64,000 nucleotides of DNA from Palaemon carinicauda (GCF_036898095.1 NC_090766.1:38126971-38190970), one strand, 5' to 3'. Counted from the first letter of the stretch, positions 1 through 12,944 are shown. The notes: generated from the sequence alone by a model not told the origin. A program made the numbers and translations.

Positions 1-370
1 GTGACGTCACATCATATCATGTCACATCATGTCACGTCACGTCACTTCACGTCATTAAAGTCTGATTCACACTGTACTGTGACGTCACATCACATCATGT
101 CACGTCACTTCACGTCACGTTACGTTAAGTCACGTCACGTCATGTCACGCAACGTCACGTCATATCACACCACGTCATGTATTGACTCTATTCATCACGT
201 CACCGTCTCATCGCGTCTCGTCATCGTTCTGTCAAAATTTCTTCTATGTAAATAAATGGACGTGTTCGCACTAAAATGTTCTCCGTCACCATCACAGCAC
301 CATCACATCACGGCACAGATTCTTTCCATGAATTTTGACGTGATGTGTGATGTGATGTGACGGTGCAGTG
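1..370. repeat. CACGTCA-type degenerate array with an inverted continuation
   Basis: Positions 1-225 are variants of a 5-bp unit TCACG/TCACA, with many GTCACGTCA and TGACGTCA-like palindromes. At 280-362 the related GTCACCATCACAGCACC and its approximate reverse GATGTGATGTGACGG face each other. It likely continues left of the window. The open frame here is a repeat artefact. Confidence 0.8.
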
Positions 371-394
371 TGAATCAACCTTAAATATTTAGAT

Positions 395-690
395 GGATAC
401 AGCACATGACAGACAAATTCAACTCTTCCCACCTCCTCCCCCTTTCATAACTACAACCTGCTAGTTTGGCAATTTGATGTGTGGTTTCCGAGTGTACCTC
501 TCGGGGTACCCCCCTCTCACCAGGGAATGACTATTCCCTCTCCTCCCTGAGCTTGACAGGAAAGAAATATATTTATTTATATTTTTCTCGGCCATTCTCA
601 GCGCCATTGCCACACGTATAGCTACTCGGTCTCATCCCGTCCTTCCGGTAGGGGAGAGGGAGTAGTCATACCCTGGTGAGAGAGGATACG
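395..690. repeat. Interspersed hairpin repeat (TA-cored family, variant without long TA)
   Basis: The segment 513-547 (CCTCTCACCAGGGAATGACT..CCCTCTCC) is matched by the reverse complement of 651-686 (CTCTCACCAGGGTATGACTA..). The same block appears at 1.95, 16.57, 19.41, 23.59 and 31.15 kb. Confidence 0.7.
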
Positions 691-1082
691 TGGTAATATC
701 ACTTTCAAAATAAATCGTAATCACTTTTCGCTTTGCTAAGATATCCTTATTCATGTTTATGTCATTGTTAATGTTTTGGTTTACAAGAGTCCTTTCTTAA
801 TTAAGGAACGTTTCTCAGTCCCTATCCTTTTTACGACGATTAAACAGGCAAACGACTTGATTTCATGCTCTCCTGCACCACAACGTTGCGTGGATTCAGA
901 GGTGCTGACGTCACGAATCACATTTACAACCCTAGATGACATGTGTTACTGTTTTGTTGTTTTTGTTGTTTATTAGGTAAATCTGTTGTTGTATAAACAC
1001 GGGATTTAGATTCATTATGAGTGTGTGGTGTAGATGATCTTTAATTTTTCTTCAAGATGTTTTTGTCTCTTACATTTCCTAT

Positions 1083-1083
1083 G

Positions 1084-1123
<40 letters not shown>

Positions 1124-1325
1124 GTCTTAGTTTTAGTGTTCCAAACAGTTAAAAAGAGAGAGTGTGAGAGAGGGAGGCTTTATTTTAGCGTTCTAAACAG
1201 TTAGAGAGAGAGAGAGAGAGAGGAGAGGAGAGAGAGAGAGAGAGACTTGGTTTTAATGTTCTAAGCAGTTAAACAGAGAGAGAGAGTGAGTGTGAGAGAG
1301 AGGCTTAATTTTAGCGATCTAACTG

Positions 1326-1371
<46 letters not shown>

Positions 1372-1400
1372 GGGGGGGAGAGATTAATGCTAGTGTTCTA
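1083..1400. repeat. Composite (GA)n array with a repeated spacer
   Basis: Five GA runs alternate with a ~30-bp spacer resembling CTTAGTTTTAGTGTTCTAAA followed by CAGTTA. The last run ends in a poly-G of about 17. A unit of spacer plus GA has been duplicated as a block. Confidence 0.85.
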
Positions 1401-1854
1401 AACAGTTAGGAATACTTTATCGCTGTTGTGGAGTTACGACGAAAGGAAGCCTCTAAGTTAAATTAAGTTTCCTTCCTGTGTCCCAACTGGAAGAGCTTCT
1501 GCTGGTGGGCTGAATATCTTTTTTTATACCTGCTGCATTTTTATGTAATTGCTCCTCTTAATATCAACATGGGGTATTTGTTTTTTATTCTGATTAATCT
1601 CATTCAAAATCCATTTTTTATTCTTTTTTAGGAATTTTTGTGAGCAATACATAACTGATTTGAATATTTCTAATTGATATTTTTGAAATGAAAAATACAT
1701 TGTTTTGTTCATGAGCAATACTTCGATTTATTTAAATATTTTTATTTGATATTCTTAAAATGAAACAATTTTCCGTATTGATTTTTTTATGAATGGCGTT
1801 TTGTTTTAGTTGAATTTTTCACTTTTGGGGGATTTGATTACGTTAATAAAAAAA

Positions 1855-1932
<78 letters not shown>

Positions 1933-2015
1933 GGTCGGTCATGCTCAGCTCTCCCCTTCCCTCGTGTAGGGGAGAGGGAGTATTCATACCCAGGTGATAG
2001 GGATATGTAAGTGCA
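1855..2015. repeat. (CT)n-(AT)n microsatellite with half of the hairpin repeat
   Basis: (TC)n at 1859-1900 is followed by (AT)n to 1929, then by GGGGAGAGGGAGTATTCATA, the minus-orientation block of the TA-cored family. Confidence 0.8.
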
Positions 2016-2019
2016 AAGC

Positions 2020-2559
2020 CTATCTTTCTAAAAATTTAGCCATTATTTTGACCGGTCGCGTACACTAGTAAGCACAAGATATTAGTCTCGAATTAAACGT
2101 GAGCAAAATACCAAGATTTATCTAAACCTTTTGAGATACGAATCGATATGGTTTTAACGTATAATAGGCAATGTTTACACGAGTATTATACGTATTTGCT
2201 GCCTGTTCAAATGTTTGTTCTTTTTCTGGCCCCGTCAGCAGACTGGGCATCTTGTGGTATCTGGTTACATAATGGGATTCGTGGCACTGTCAGTTTTCGA
2301 GTCTGACTGACGATGTCAACAAAAGAAGATACTAGATCCATATAGGTTTCTTTTTAAAGCTTTCTTTCCATTACTTCATACATGATTAATATTTATTAGT
2401 TGTCAATTTTTATTATTTATTTAGTGTATATATATATTAATATATATATTTATATATATATATATATATATATCTTGATTTCAACTGACAGGTTGATATG
2501 TTTATGTGCATATGTGTGTGCGTTTGCATAGTCTAAATTGTAAAGATGTGAAAAACAGT

Positions 2560-2620
<61 letters not shown>

Positions 2621-3055
2621 GTATCCGCGCGCAATTAATGACGTTCAACTCCCAAGCCTCTTGTAATATCAATATTTTTGACATACTGATATTTTAATTT
2701 TAATATGTATTTATCTATTCAGGAAATTTATGCAACAGATAGACACACCATAGAAAGACAGACAGTTATGTGCGTTGTCTCCTCAAATTGAAATAAAATC
2801 CTTAGTTCTCTCGTACTAATGACTAGCTACTGAAAAATGACAGAAACAAGCATCAAAATTCACTTTGTCAGAACTTGAAAAGGAATAGGATTAAAATAAT
2901 TTTAAAAATCCATTATCAGAGACTATTTCATTGCAGATAATTTGTTTTTAAAAATGTCGATTTTACACCTATGATTTGAAAGCCGATTGGTACAAACATT
3001 GTTCATATTTGCAAGATCCGTTGATCGCTCTCAGCTAAAAACCACCAGTATACTC
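2020..3055. other. Non-coding stretch with AT and GT microsatellites
   Basis: It holds (AT)n at about 2427-2474 and (AT)n(GT)n at 2563-2616; the remainder is unassigned AT-rich DNA. Confidence 0.6.
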
Positions 3056-3059
3056 GCCT

Positions 3060-3382
3060 ATTTTAAAAGCCGCTCATGAAGGGCAGAGGCAAAGGACAGT
3101 GACATTTCCCTAGCAAACAAGGACAATTCCCTAGAGACTGACTATTTATACATATGATCAGCGACCAAACCCCCTCTCCACCCAAGCTAGGACCCGGGAG
3201 GGCCAGGCAGTAGCTGCTGATGACTCACCTAGTAGACAAATAGGCTCCCCCCACCCGTCCTTAGCTCTCAAGGGTGGCGAGGGTATATCAACCGAAGGAA
3301 CAAGCGAGATTGAGCGGGACTCGAACCCCAGTTCGGCGATCACCAGGCAGAGACGTTACCAATAGGGCACAAGCTGGTTTTA
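3060..3382 (-). mobile_element. tRNA-derived SINE (family 1), near full length
   Basis: Read on the minus strand, the head has CCCTATTGGTAACGTC and a box B GGTTCGAGTC (complement of 3318-3327). The family body and the tail ...GAGCGGCTTTTAAAA-like end follow. The sequence matches the plus copies at 19.86 and 52.0 kb. Confidence 0.8.
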
Positions 3383-3426
3383 TCATCTATGCTTTAACGA
3401 GAATGGGAATTGCAACCTGAGTTATT

Positions 3427-3490
<64 letters not shown>

Positions 3491-3495
3491 TTTGC

Positions 3496-3640
3496 AGTGA
3501 CATAGCATTTAGCCACACGAAGAGAGATCTCTCTTCGTGGCTAAATGCTATGTCACTGTCATGCCAGTTTCCTTGACCAGGGTTCGATTCTACGGCCGGC
3601 TAGAAGCTATTGTCTTAGAGTTGGTTCCCCCTTAGGTCTC
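3496..3640 (+). mobile_element. Second tRNA-derived SINE with an inverted duplication of its head
   Basis: GTGGCTAAATGCTATGTCAC resembles box A and GGTTCGATTC (3581-3590) is a box B. Immediately upstream, 3496-3529 is the near-exact reverse complement of 3530-3560, giving an almost perfect palindrome of about 65 bp with a 2-bp indel and no spacer. Confidence 0.65.
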
Positions 3641-3656
3641 TGTATATATATGTATG

Positions 3657-3695
<39 letters not shown>

Positions 3696-4095
3696 AATAA
3701 AAAGAAATAAAAGCGTAAGCGACAGAGCTTCTAGCTTCCATTCGCACTTGGGGATTATATTGTCCGGAGTGGTTAGACTCTGGGGGACACCAGATAAATC
3801 GTTGATAGCGTTGCTCTGATGGAACTTGGGGATTCTTTAATAGAAAAACCTTTAACGTTTTCTTTTCTGGACGTCACTATGTGTCAACGTTTTTCTTGTT
3901 TGATTGTATTCGATAAAACATCTATTATGACTTTTTAAAGACTTAAAATAAATTCTCCATTGTTTTTTTTTCTGTGCTGGGTGTTACTAATGAGTCAGAT
4001 TTCTCTGTTTCATTTGTTGTTATTTTTGGAGTTCAGATATGTAGTTTTGCAATATAATGTAAGCCACTATTTTATCCGATATTTCTGTAAATCTT
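3641..4095. other. (AT)n and unassigned DNA
   Basis: TATG/AT repeats run to 3691; after that I recognise nothing. Confidence 0.4.
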
Positions 4096-4099
4096 ATCT

Positions 4100-4620
4100 G
4101 ATCACTGCAGACTTAATTTAAACTCTGCTGATTTAATTTGAACTCAGCAGATTTAATTCAAACATTGCAGATTTAATCTGAACTGTGCGGATTTAATTAG
4201 AACTCTGCAGATTTAATTAGAACTCTGCAGATTTAATTTGAACTCTGCATATTTAATTTGAACTCAGCAGATTTAATTCGAACTCTGCCGATTTAATTCG
4301 AACTCAGCTGATTTAATTTGAATTCTAAAGATTTGATTTGAACTCTGCCGATTTAATTCGAACTCACCTGATTTAATTTGAATTCTAAAGATTTGGTTTG
4401 AACTCTGCCGATTTAATTTGAACATTAGAGATTTAAATTGATCATTGCAGATTACTTTTAAACTGCAGATTTAATTCGAACTCAGCAGATTTAATCTGAA
4501 CTCTTCTGATTTAATCTTAACTCGGAAGATTTAATTTGAAATGTGCAAATTTAATTTGAAGTCTGCAGATTTAATTTTAACTCTGTAGATTAAATTCGAA
4601 CTCTGCAGATTTAATCACAT
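4100..4620. repeat. 20-bp minisatellite, about 26 copies
   Basis: The unit is approximately AACTCTGCAGATTTAATTTG. Copies differ at a few positions and a few are one or more bases shorter. Confidence 0.9.
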
Positions 4621-4968
4621 TGAACCAGAATACATTTAGTACTGGGTCTCTCTCTCTCTTTTTTTTCATTTAATTTACGATATTATTAATGCATTTGGTA
4701 AATTAGTGTCATGTCCATATGTGGAGTCCTGGCACACGCAAATATCTTTGAGCTACAACATACTGACCTAATCTTGTATGCTGTAGTGAAAACATGCTCG
4801 AACGCATTTGAATGAGGATGGTGAGATAAAAAAAATATATTGAGAATAGCTGTTCTTGTTTGAATGAGAAATGCGGGAGTTTTTATGCTATTTAAGAGAG
4901 AAAATATTAAGAAGGAATTTTCCATATTAGTAGTAATTGTAACTATTGTTGTTATGCTGCATACAGTA

Positions 4969-5420
4969 TAGTAGGGTGAGGCAATTTTGGACACCTTTTT
5001 AGTAACCTTTGTACAAAATCTATATTAATAATTTATGACCAAATACCAAACATGTTTTCAAAAGAGGGAGGTATCATCTATAAAAATCGTTTGTCTCATA
5101 ATCATCAAAGAATTAGAAATTCTCGTATTACAGTAATGAAAAAAATATCTCAGAGGCGAGGCAATTTTGGACAGTGAGGCAATTTTGGACACGTCTGTAT
5201 CTCCGTTAAGCGCCAATGCTCAGTTAGGCAAACTATGACAATTTGTGGTCCCTATCAATATAAATATGCTAGAAAAAAAAAATTATAGACTTACATAAAT
5301 TTTTGTGTCCGTAATCCAAGATTGTCCAATTTTGCCTCGCCAAGAAAAAAGTGAGAAGTCTGCCTGTCCTATTTTGCCTCACCATGGTTTTGAAAACTGT
5401 CCAATTTTGCCTTACTCTAT
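4969..5420. mobile_element. MITE-like element, copy 1
   Basis: The left end is TAGTAGGGTGAGGCAATTTT followed by GGACAC; the reverse complement of the right end is TAGAGTAAGGCAAAATTGGACA. TA sits at both edges. Internal repeats of GAGGCAATTTTGGACA occur near 5158 and, inverted, near 5325 and 5375. It has no coding capacity. Confidence 0.65.
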
Positions 5421-6465
5421 GAATATGTAAATCAAACTTTGTATTCGAGCACACAAATATACTTTTATGTATAAATATGCATATATGTAATCATAAAAAT
5501 TCAAAATAAGACGTAAGGGGTGCAGTAAAATGGGTGTCTGCCAAAGGTGACACCCTAAAAGTGAGTGACACCCTGAGAGCTACATTAAAAAAAAAAAAAA
5601 GTTTTTTTCTTGCTCGATGGTTATGATATGATTTTCAAGAAGTTATGTAATGCTGAGGACACTCTTAAAACTGTTGACACGGGGGGGGGGGGGGTTGAAA
5701 CCTTCAAAAAGATTGACCAAAACATGGTAACATCCTCGAGAAGGGGTGTCAACCCAAATGCTAGAAATATCTAAAAAAAACTCTACTATATACATTGTTC
5801 CTATAATAATTCACATATCCAAATGAAAATTTCAGGGATTGAAATAGAATATATTTTCACTGTTCCTGCTAATTTCCATGTTGATAACTGTCATGTTGCC
5901 TTTTTGATATGGTGTTAAATGGAGCAACATTAGAGTGAACAGCATGATAGATACAACAAGGAGGGGCAAAGCTGATCCCATAAACAATATTCGTCCAAAG
6001 TTGTACCTATCCATTTTATTCTTATCATTGTTACCTCATACTATGAACGAGCCATCAAAGAGATAATTTTACCTACAAAAGAAAGGGATACAATCGAAGA
6101 TTTAAGAAAAAAACGATGAAATGTAGAAAAATACAAGGAAAAACACAAAGAGAGATAGAAACATGACAAATCAAGGAAATACAAAGCAACCAAATATCTC
6201 TCGATTCTTTAAGAAAAAATGTCTGCAAACACTAACGTAAATACAAAAATATCTAAATTGACCATGGTAATAAATAGTGATAACTGAACTGCTAGGATAG
6301 TCCCGATAGTGAATGATAAGGATTTATTTATACCTAAAATAAAAGAAATAAAAGATATTAAGGATCGTCCATTATTTTGCATTGGTAGAGCAACAAAAGG
6401 GTTTTTAGAGGAAGAAGGAGGCTAAGTGACTCTCCTTGAGCTAGATGCTTGAAGCCACTGCCTAC
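5421..6465. other. Unassigned DNA with a GGTGTCA-rich stretch
   Basis: Between 5520 and 5755 GGTGACACC, GTGACACCC and GGGTGTCAACCC recur in both orientations, hinting at another small inverted-repeat element. The rest shows nothing recognisable. Confidence 0.35.
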
Positions 6466-8990
6466 ATATCATCATCATCATCTCCTCCCACGCCTATTGA
6501 CGCAAAGGGCTTCAATTAGATTTCGCTAGTCGTCTCTATCTTCAGCTTTTAATTCAATACTTCTCCAATCACAATATCCTACTTCATGCTTTATAGTCCT
6601 GAGTCTTCCAACTCTTCTAGTGCCTTGTGGAGGCCAGTTTAAAGTTTGGTGAACTAATGTCTCTTAGGGAGAACAAAGAGCATCCCCAAACCATCTCCAT
6701 CTACCCCTCACCATGATCTCATCCACATGTGGCGCTCGAGTAATCTCTCTTAGTTTCATTTCTAATCCTGTCCTGTCATTTAACACCCGATATTCTTCTG
6801 AGGGCTTTGTTCTCAAATCTACAAAATGAGTTTCATTAATATACCAAGATTCACGACCATACAGTAACACCGATCTCACTAAACTGATATATAGCCTGAT
6901 TATTATATGTAATTTTAGGCAACCTGATTTCCAAATTTGACTTAACCTAGCCATCCTCTGATTTGCTTTTTCAATCTTTCATTAAACTCAAATTCTAAAG
7001 CTCCTATATTAGATATTACAGTTCCTAAATATTTAAATAAGTCTACCTCATTAACTTATCCTTCCAAAGATATTTCATCTTCCATTGCATATTCTGTTCT
7101 CATCATCTGTCTTTCTTCTATTTATCTCGAGCCCAACCTCATGTGATTTTTCATGCATTCTGGCAAGCAAGCTTTCCAAGCCCTGTGGTGTTCTGCTAAT
7201 TAGGACAGCGTCATCAGCATACTCTAGGTCTCCTAATTTTCTGTTACCAATTCAGTCCAATCCCTCTCCACCATCCCCAACCGATCTATGCCTTACAAAA
7301 TCTATGAGGAGGATAAACAACATAGGTAACAACACATTCCCTTAGAGTACTCCACTTTTCACGGGAAATTCGTTTGATAAGACGACACTATCATTAACTT
7401 CGCATTTGCTATGCTTATGGACAGACAATTAAATTTACATATTTTAGAGGAACTCCGTAATGTCACAGGACTCTCCATAAAATTTGCCAGAGCACATAAT
7501 CAAAAGCTTTTTCATAGTCCACATATACCATCAAAAGTTGAATTCAATATTCTACATATTGCTGTACCACATGTCTTAAATTAAAATTTGGTCAGTACAA
7601 CTTCTACCTTTTCTAAATCCTGCTTGTTCATCCCTCAACTTTTCATCAATCTTTCTCTCTAGTCTGTTTAGAATGAGCATTCTACATATTTTCATGACAG
7701 GTGACGTAAGTGTGATGCCTCTGTAATGATTGCAATCAGTCATATCTTTTTTTGTCATTTTCACCAGCACTCCTAGCTCCCATACATAAGGCTTTGCCTC
7801 TTCACGCCACATTCTACAAAATAATCTTGTAGGTAATCTGGGAGTCACTTCATTTTCAGGCAATATCATCTCAGCAGTTATTCCTTCGTATCCAGGGGCT
7901 TTCCATCTTTTGAGTTTTTTTCTAAGAATAGCTTCGACTTCAAACACTCCTAATTCATTCATGGGCGCATCAAGGTCTTCATCAGTTTCAGGTATATCAA
8001 CCAAATTATTCCCTTCGTATTTCCTATTCATGACCTCACTAAAGTGTTCAATCCAACGTTACTTTTCTTCATGTTCTTTTGCTATAACAAATCCATCTTT
8101 CTTTTTGATGGGTATATGCTTCTTTTTCCCGTGGAGATTTCATTAATAATTCCAAGAGCAATTCCTACAACAAAGTCACTCCCTGAATTCATAGCTTTGT
8201 CAGCCTCATCTGCTTTCCTGTCTAAATATTCTCTCCAATCATTCCTGATATTTCTTTTGACCTCACTATCAATACTGAAATACTTGGCATGCTCTGCCTT
8301 GTAATTTTCATTACTTCCTCGAAAACTTTAAGAAATCAATTTCTGTCTTTGTCTTCTTTTTATAGTATCCCAAGTATCATTTGATATCCATGGTTTTCTC
8401 CTTGTAACTGCATGTCCCAAAACTTCGTCTCTTAAAGTCTCTTAAGACTGTAAATCGATTCCTACATTCAGTTACAAAGATTTCTGTGCTCATCCTCTAG
8501 AAGCTTAGTTGTATCAAACTCAGGTATTCTATCTACATTTCTGTTGGGTTCTTTCAGTTTTGATATTTGTGTGGCAATGGGGAGCTGGTGATCACTACCA
8601 ATAACTGCACCTCTATAGCTTGTTACATTTCCCAGAGTCCTCCTTCTTTCTTTATCAGTGGCTATGTGATCTATTGATATTTGTAATTGCCACATGGTGA
8701 AGTCCTTGTATATTTGTGGATCTCCTTGTGCTGGAAAAGAGTACCTCCAGTAACAAGATTGTTTGTTGAACAATAACTTATAAAATGTGCCCCATTTTCA
8801 TTTGCAACTTCGCCAATAACCTCAACACTCATCACATTTTCTATCCCTTGATTATTCCTTCCAGCTTTAGCATTGAAGTCATTAATCACAATTTTCATAT
8901 CTCTTTAGGTTCTCACCTATTATACTCTGCAGTTCTTCACAGTATTCATCTTTCCTTTCTTCAGGGGAATCATTTGATTCGCCTTAGAAG
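6466..8990 (-). pseudogene. AP-endonuclease/RT LINE, 3' portion (RTE-like), frameshifted
   Basis: Reading minus from 8990: a degraded endonuclease C-terminus with MKIVINDFNAKAG (8898 leftwards) and I-G-S-D-H-Q (near 8590), then reverse transcriptase N-terminus with RWKAPGYEGITAEMI, CNHYRGITL and DEQAGFRKGRSCTDQI (8031-7576). Further RT and a C-terminal segment follow (LVRSVLLYGRESW, near 6870). It ends at about 6468 in a GATGATGATGATGATG-type short tandem tail, typical of RTE-like elements. Multiple frame breaks show it is dead. Clade assignment is tentative. Confidence 0.8.
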
Positions 8991-9295
8991 ATGGAATCTT
9001 CGGGATCTTGAACCCTTCTGTGAATCCTCTTCCCCTTTTTCCCGGCGGGCATGCTGTCATGGGTTTGCGGGGAGGGGAACAGGGCAATTTTAACTTGTCA
9101 AAAAGTTTTCATTCTTTTTGCCTCTCGCGCGAGTGCGAAGGAGAGTACTGGAGCGTTGGGGCACAGGATGCTGCTGGTGCTCAGTTTCTGCTGAAGCACA
9201 GTTTTTGGTGGAGGCGTAGAAAAGCGCTGGTGCGCAGGAAACCAATGCATAGGGTGAATATACAAAGAATAGGCCAGATTATTTGGCCTCTATTT
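8991..9295. other. Non-coding segment between the LINE and the minisatellite
   Basis: Somewhat GC-rich; no recognised gene or repeat. Its right end runs into the 45-bp array. Confidence 0.35.
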
Positions 9296-11575
9296 TGAGG
9301 TACCTTACCTCTAGCAATAGAGGCTCTTTGACCTTTTATTTTGAGGTGCTATACTTCCAACATTAGAGGATATTTAAGCTCTATTTTGAGGTGCCATACC
9401 TTTAGTATTAAGGGCTCTATGACCTCTATTTTGAGGTACTATAATCTTAGCATTATATGTTCTTTGATCTCTAATTTGAAGTGCTTTACCTCTAGCATTA
9501 GAGGCTCTTTGACCTCTACTTTGAGGCTCCTTACTTTTAGCATTAGAGGGTCTTTGACCTCCATTTTGAGGCTCATTACTTTTAGCATTAGAGGGTCTTT
9601 GATCTCCATTTTGAGGCTCCTTGCGTTTAGCATTAGAGGCTCTTTGATCTCTATTTTGAGGCTCCTTACGTTTAGCATTAGAGGCTCTTTGACCTCTATT
9701 TTGAGGCTCATTATTTTTAGCATTAGAGGCTCTTTGACCTCTATTTTGAGACTGCTCACTTTCAGCATTAGAGTCTCTTTGACCTCTATTTTGAGGCTCC
9801 TTACTTTTAGCATTAAAGGGTCTTTGAGCTCTATTTTGAAGCTCCTTACTTTTAGCATTTGAATGTCTTTGGCCTCTATTTTGAGGCTCCTTACGTTTAG
9901 CATTAGAGGGTCTTTGACCTCTATTTTGAGGCTCCGTACTTTGAGCATTAGAGGGTCTTTGACCTCTATTTTGAGGCTCCTTACGTGTAGCATTAGAGGG
10001 TCTTTGACCTCTGTTTTGAGGCTCCTTACTTTTAGCATTAGAGGGTCTTTGATCTCTATTTTGACGCTCCTTACGTGTAGCATTAGAGGGTCTGTGGCCT
10101 CTATTTTGAGGCTCCTTACTTTTAGCATTAGAGGGTCTTTGACCTCTATTTTGAGGCTCCTTAGTTTAGCATTAGAGGGTCTTTGACCTCTATTTTGAGG
10201 CTACTTACTTTGAGCATTAAAGGCTCTTTGACCTCTATTTTGAGACTACTCACTTTTCGCATTAGTCTCTCTTTGACCTCTATTTTGAGGCTCCTAACTT
10301 TTAGTATTAGAGGCTCTTTGACCTCTTATTTTAAGGGTCCTTACTTTTAGCATTAGAGGCTCTTTGACCTCTATTTTGAGACGCCTTTTAGCATTAGAGG
10401 GTCTTTGACCTCTATTTTCAGGGTCCTTACTTTTAGCATTAGAGGGTCTTTGACCTCTATTTTGAGGCTCCTTGCGTTTAGCATTAGATGGTCTTTGACC
10501 TCTGTTTTGATGTTCCTTACTTTTAGCATTAGAGGCTCTTTGACCTCTATTTTGAGCCTCCATAGGTTTAGCATTAGAGGGTATTTGACCTCTATTTTGA
10601 GGCTCCTTACTTTTAGCATTAGAGGGTCTTTGACCTCTATTTTGAGGCTGCTCACTTCTAGCATTAGAGTCTCTTTGATCTCAATTTTGAGGCTCTTTAC
10701 TTTTAGCATTAGAGGCTCTTTGACCTCGGTTTTGAGGCTCCTTACATTTAACATTAGAGGCTCTTTGACCTATTTTGAGGCTCCTTACTTTTAACGTTAG
10801 AGGCTCTTTAATCTCTATTTTGAGGCTCCTTACTTTTAGCATTAGAAGGTCTTTGACTTCGATTTTGAGGTGCAGTATCTCCGGCATTAGAGGCTGTTTG
10901 ACCTCTATTTTGAGGCTCCTTAATTTTAGCATTAGAGGCTCTTTGACCTCTATTTTGAGGCCCTTTACTTTTAGCATTAGAGGCTCTTTGACCTCTATTT
11001 TGAGGCTCCTTACTTTTAGCATTAGAGGCTGTTTGAGCTCTATTTTGAGGCTCCTTACTTTTAGCATTAGAGGGTCTTTGTCCTCTATTTTGAGGTTTCT
11101 TACGTTTATCATTAGAGGCTCTTTGACCTCTATTTTGAGGCTCCTTACTTTTAGCATTAGAGGCTCTTTGACCTCTATTTTGAGGCTTCTTACTTTTAGC
11201 ATTAGAGGTTCTTTGATCTCTATTTTGAGGCTTTTTACTTTTAGCATTAGAGGTTCTTTGACCTTTATTTTGAGGCTCCTTACGTTTAACATTAGAGACT
11301 CTTTGACCTCTGTTTTGAGGCTCCTTACTTTTAGCATTAGAGGTTCTTTGACCTCTATTTTGAGGTGCTATACTGTAGCATTAGAGTTTCTTTGACCTTT
11401 ATTTTAATCCCCTTACCTCTAACATTAAAAGCTCTTTGACCTTTATTTTTGGGTGCTTTATTTCTAGCACTAGAGGCTCTTTGAGACCTCTGTTTTAAGG
11501 CGACTAACCGCTAATAGTAGAGGCTATTTGACCTCAGTTTTTAGGTGACTTACCTCTATAATTAAAGGCTATTTT
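9296..11575. repeat. 45-bp minisatellite, about 50 copies
   Basis: The unit is TCTTTGACCTCTATTTTGAG followed by GCTCCTTACTTTTAGCATTA and GAGGG. Forty-five is a multiple of three, so the array stays open for hundreds of codons on both strands. It gives 15-residue periodic peptides (LRLLTFSIRGSLTSI on plus, LKVRSLKIEVKEPLM on minus). Edge copies are more diverged than central ones. Confidence 0.95.
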
Positions 11576-12225
11576 TTATACTTCTTCATATAAAGGCTTT
11601 CCTTCTCTATTCTCTTCTGTCTTTTATAGTTTTTCAAGATCTTCTTTGCTTAGTTCGTCAGTCTCCTTCGAGATTTCAAGACACATTTCAGTGCTGTTGT
11701 CCTCGGTTCGTCAGATTCCTAGTAGAAATCGATGGCTTTCATGTCTTTACCTATAAGGGTGATGGGTAAAGACATGGATGCCATTGATTTCTCGGCATAC
11801 ACTATACGCCATCATACTAAAGTCAACGAAGAGCAACACAATATATTTACCAATGCCGTCCTGATATGTTCTATCTTCAATGCCGGATTTTGAAGAAACA
11901 CACGTCGCTCACCGCTTTGCACCAATGCAATCTAATTATAGGACATCGTCGCTAAACCGCAAGCAAATTATCCTTCAAGGCGCTTACATTATGATCTTCA
12001 AAGCTCGCCATCTTCGGCAGCACCTATCCAAACTATCTGTAGATGAAGGTGTTCCCAATAGCCTCCAGTTCATCTTGTAGCTGTAACAAAATTCTCACTG
12101 TCAGTTACCGGTTCCGCCAGAACGCGAGCTCTGTGAGTAAAGTGAAATCCTCCTTCCAATGTTCACTGCGTAAACCTCCATAGCTACAGTGCATACAGAT
12201 CATGAGGTGTTGCAAGGTATGTTAA
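11576..12225. other. Unassigned segment with a 27-bp-arm hairpin
   Basis: The arms GAAATCGATGGCTTTCATGT..TTTACC (about 11726-11753) and the reverse complement of about 11763-11791 flank a ~10-bp loop. No gene is recognised; the 66-codon ORF at 11880 has no family motif. Confidence 0.5.
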
Positions 12226-12549
12226 AAAAAAAGAGAGAGATCAGGTCTTCAGAAATCTTTTGGAATCCGGGGGGGAGCCGTTCAGAACTGCTCCGGGAAG
12301 ATTCCGTTCTGGAGTCATTCAGAACTCTATGCTAAGTCTAAGGCTATTTCTTCTGAAGTCATTCGGAGAGGAGATTCAGGAAGATTTTCTTCCGAAATCG
12401 TTCAGAGATTTCTGGAATCATTCAGAATTCCATGCTAAGTCTATGGAAATTTCTTCTGAATCCTTTTTGAGATGCATGAAGATTTTCTCCCGAAACCGTT
12501 TAGGACTCGCGAAAAATTCTCTTTTTTTTTCTCTGGTTTCAATAGGCCC

Positions 12550-12606
<57 letters not shown>

Positions 12607-12944
12607 TGAATAATTACGTGATTTGATTTACAGCTCCGTGAAGATTCCGTTCTGGACACATTCAGAACTCTATGCTAAGTCTACGGCTATTTCTTCTGAA
12701 GACATTTGGAGATTCAGGGTTTTCTTTCGAAGTCGTTCAGATTTGCATCTGGAATCATTCAGAATTCCATGCTAAGTCTATGGTAATTTCTTCTGAATCC
12801 ATTTGGAGAACCATGAATTTCTTCCGAAGCCATTTAGAACTCGCGAAAAATTCTCCTTTTCTCTGGTTTCAATAGGCCCTAATAACTCATATTATTAATA
12901 GTAATAATAATGATAATAATAATAATAGTAGTAGTAGTAGTAGC

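Noticed and set aside
9341..11395. Long repeat-peptide ORFs on both strands
   Set aside because: They are translations of a 45-bp minisatellite whose length is divisible by three; both strands and several frames are open at once.
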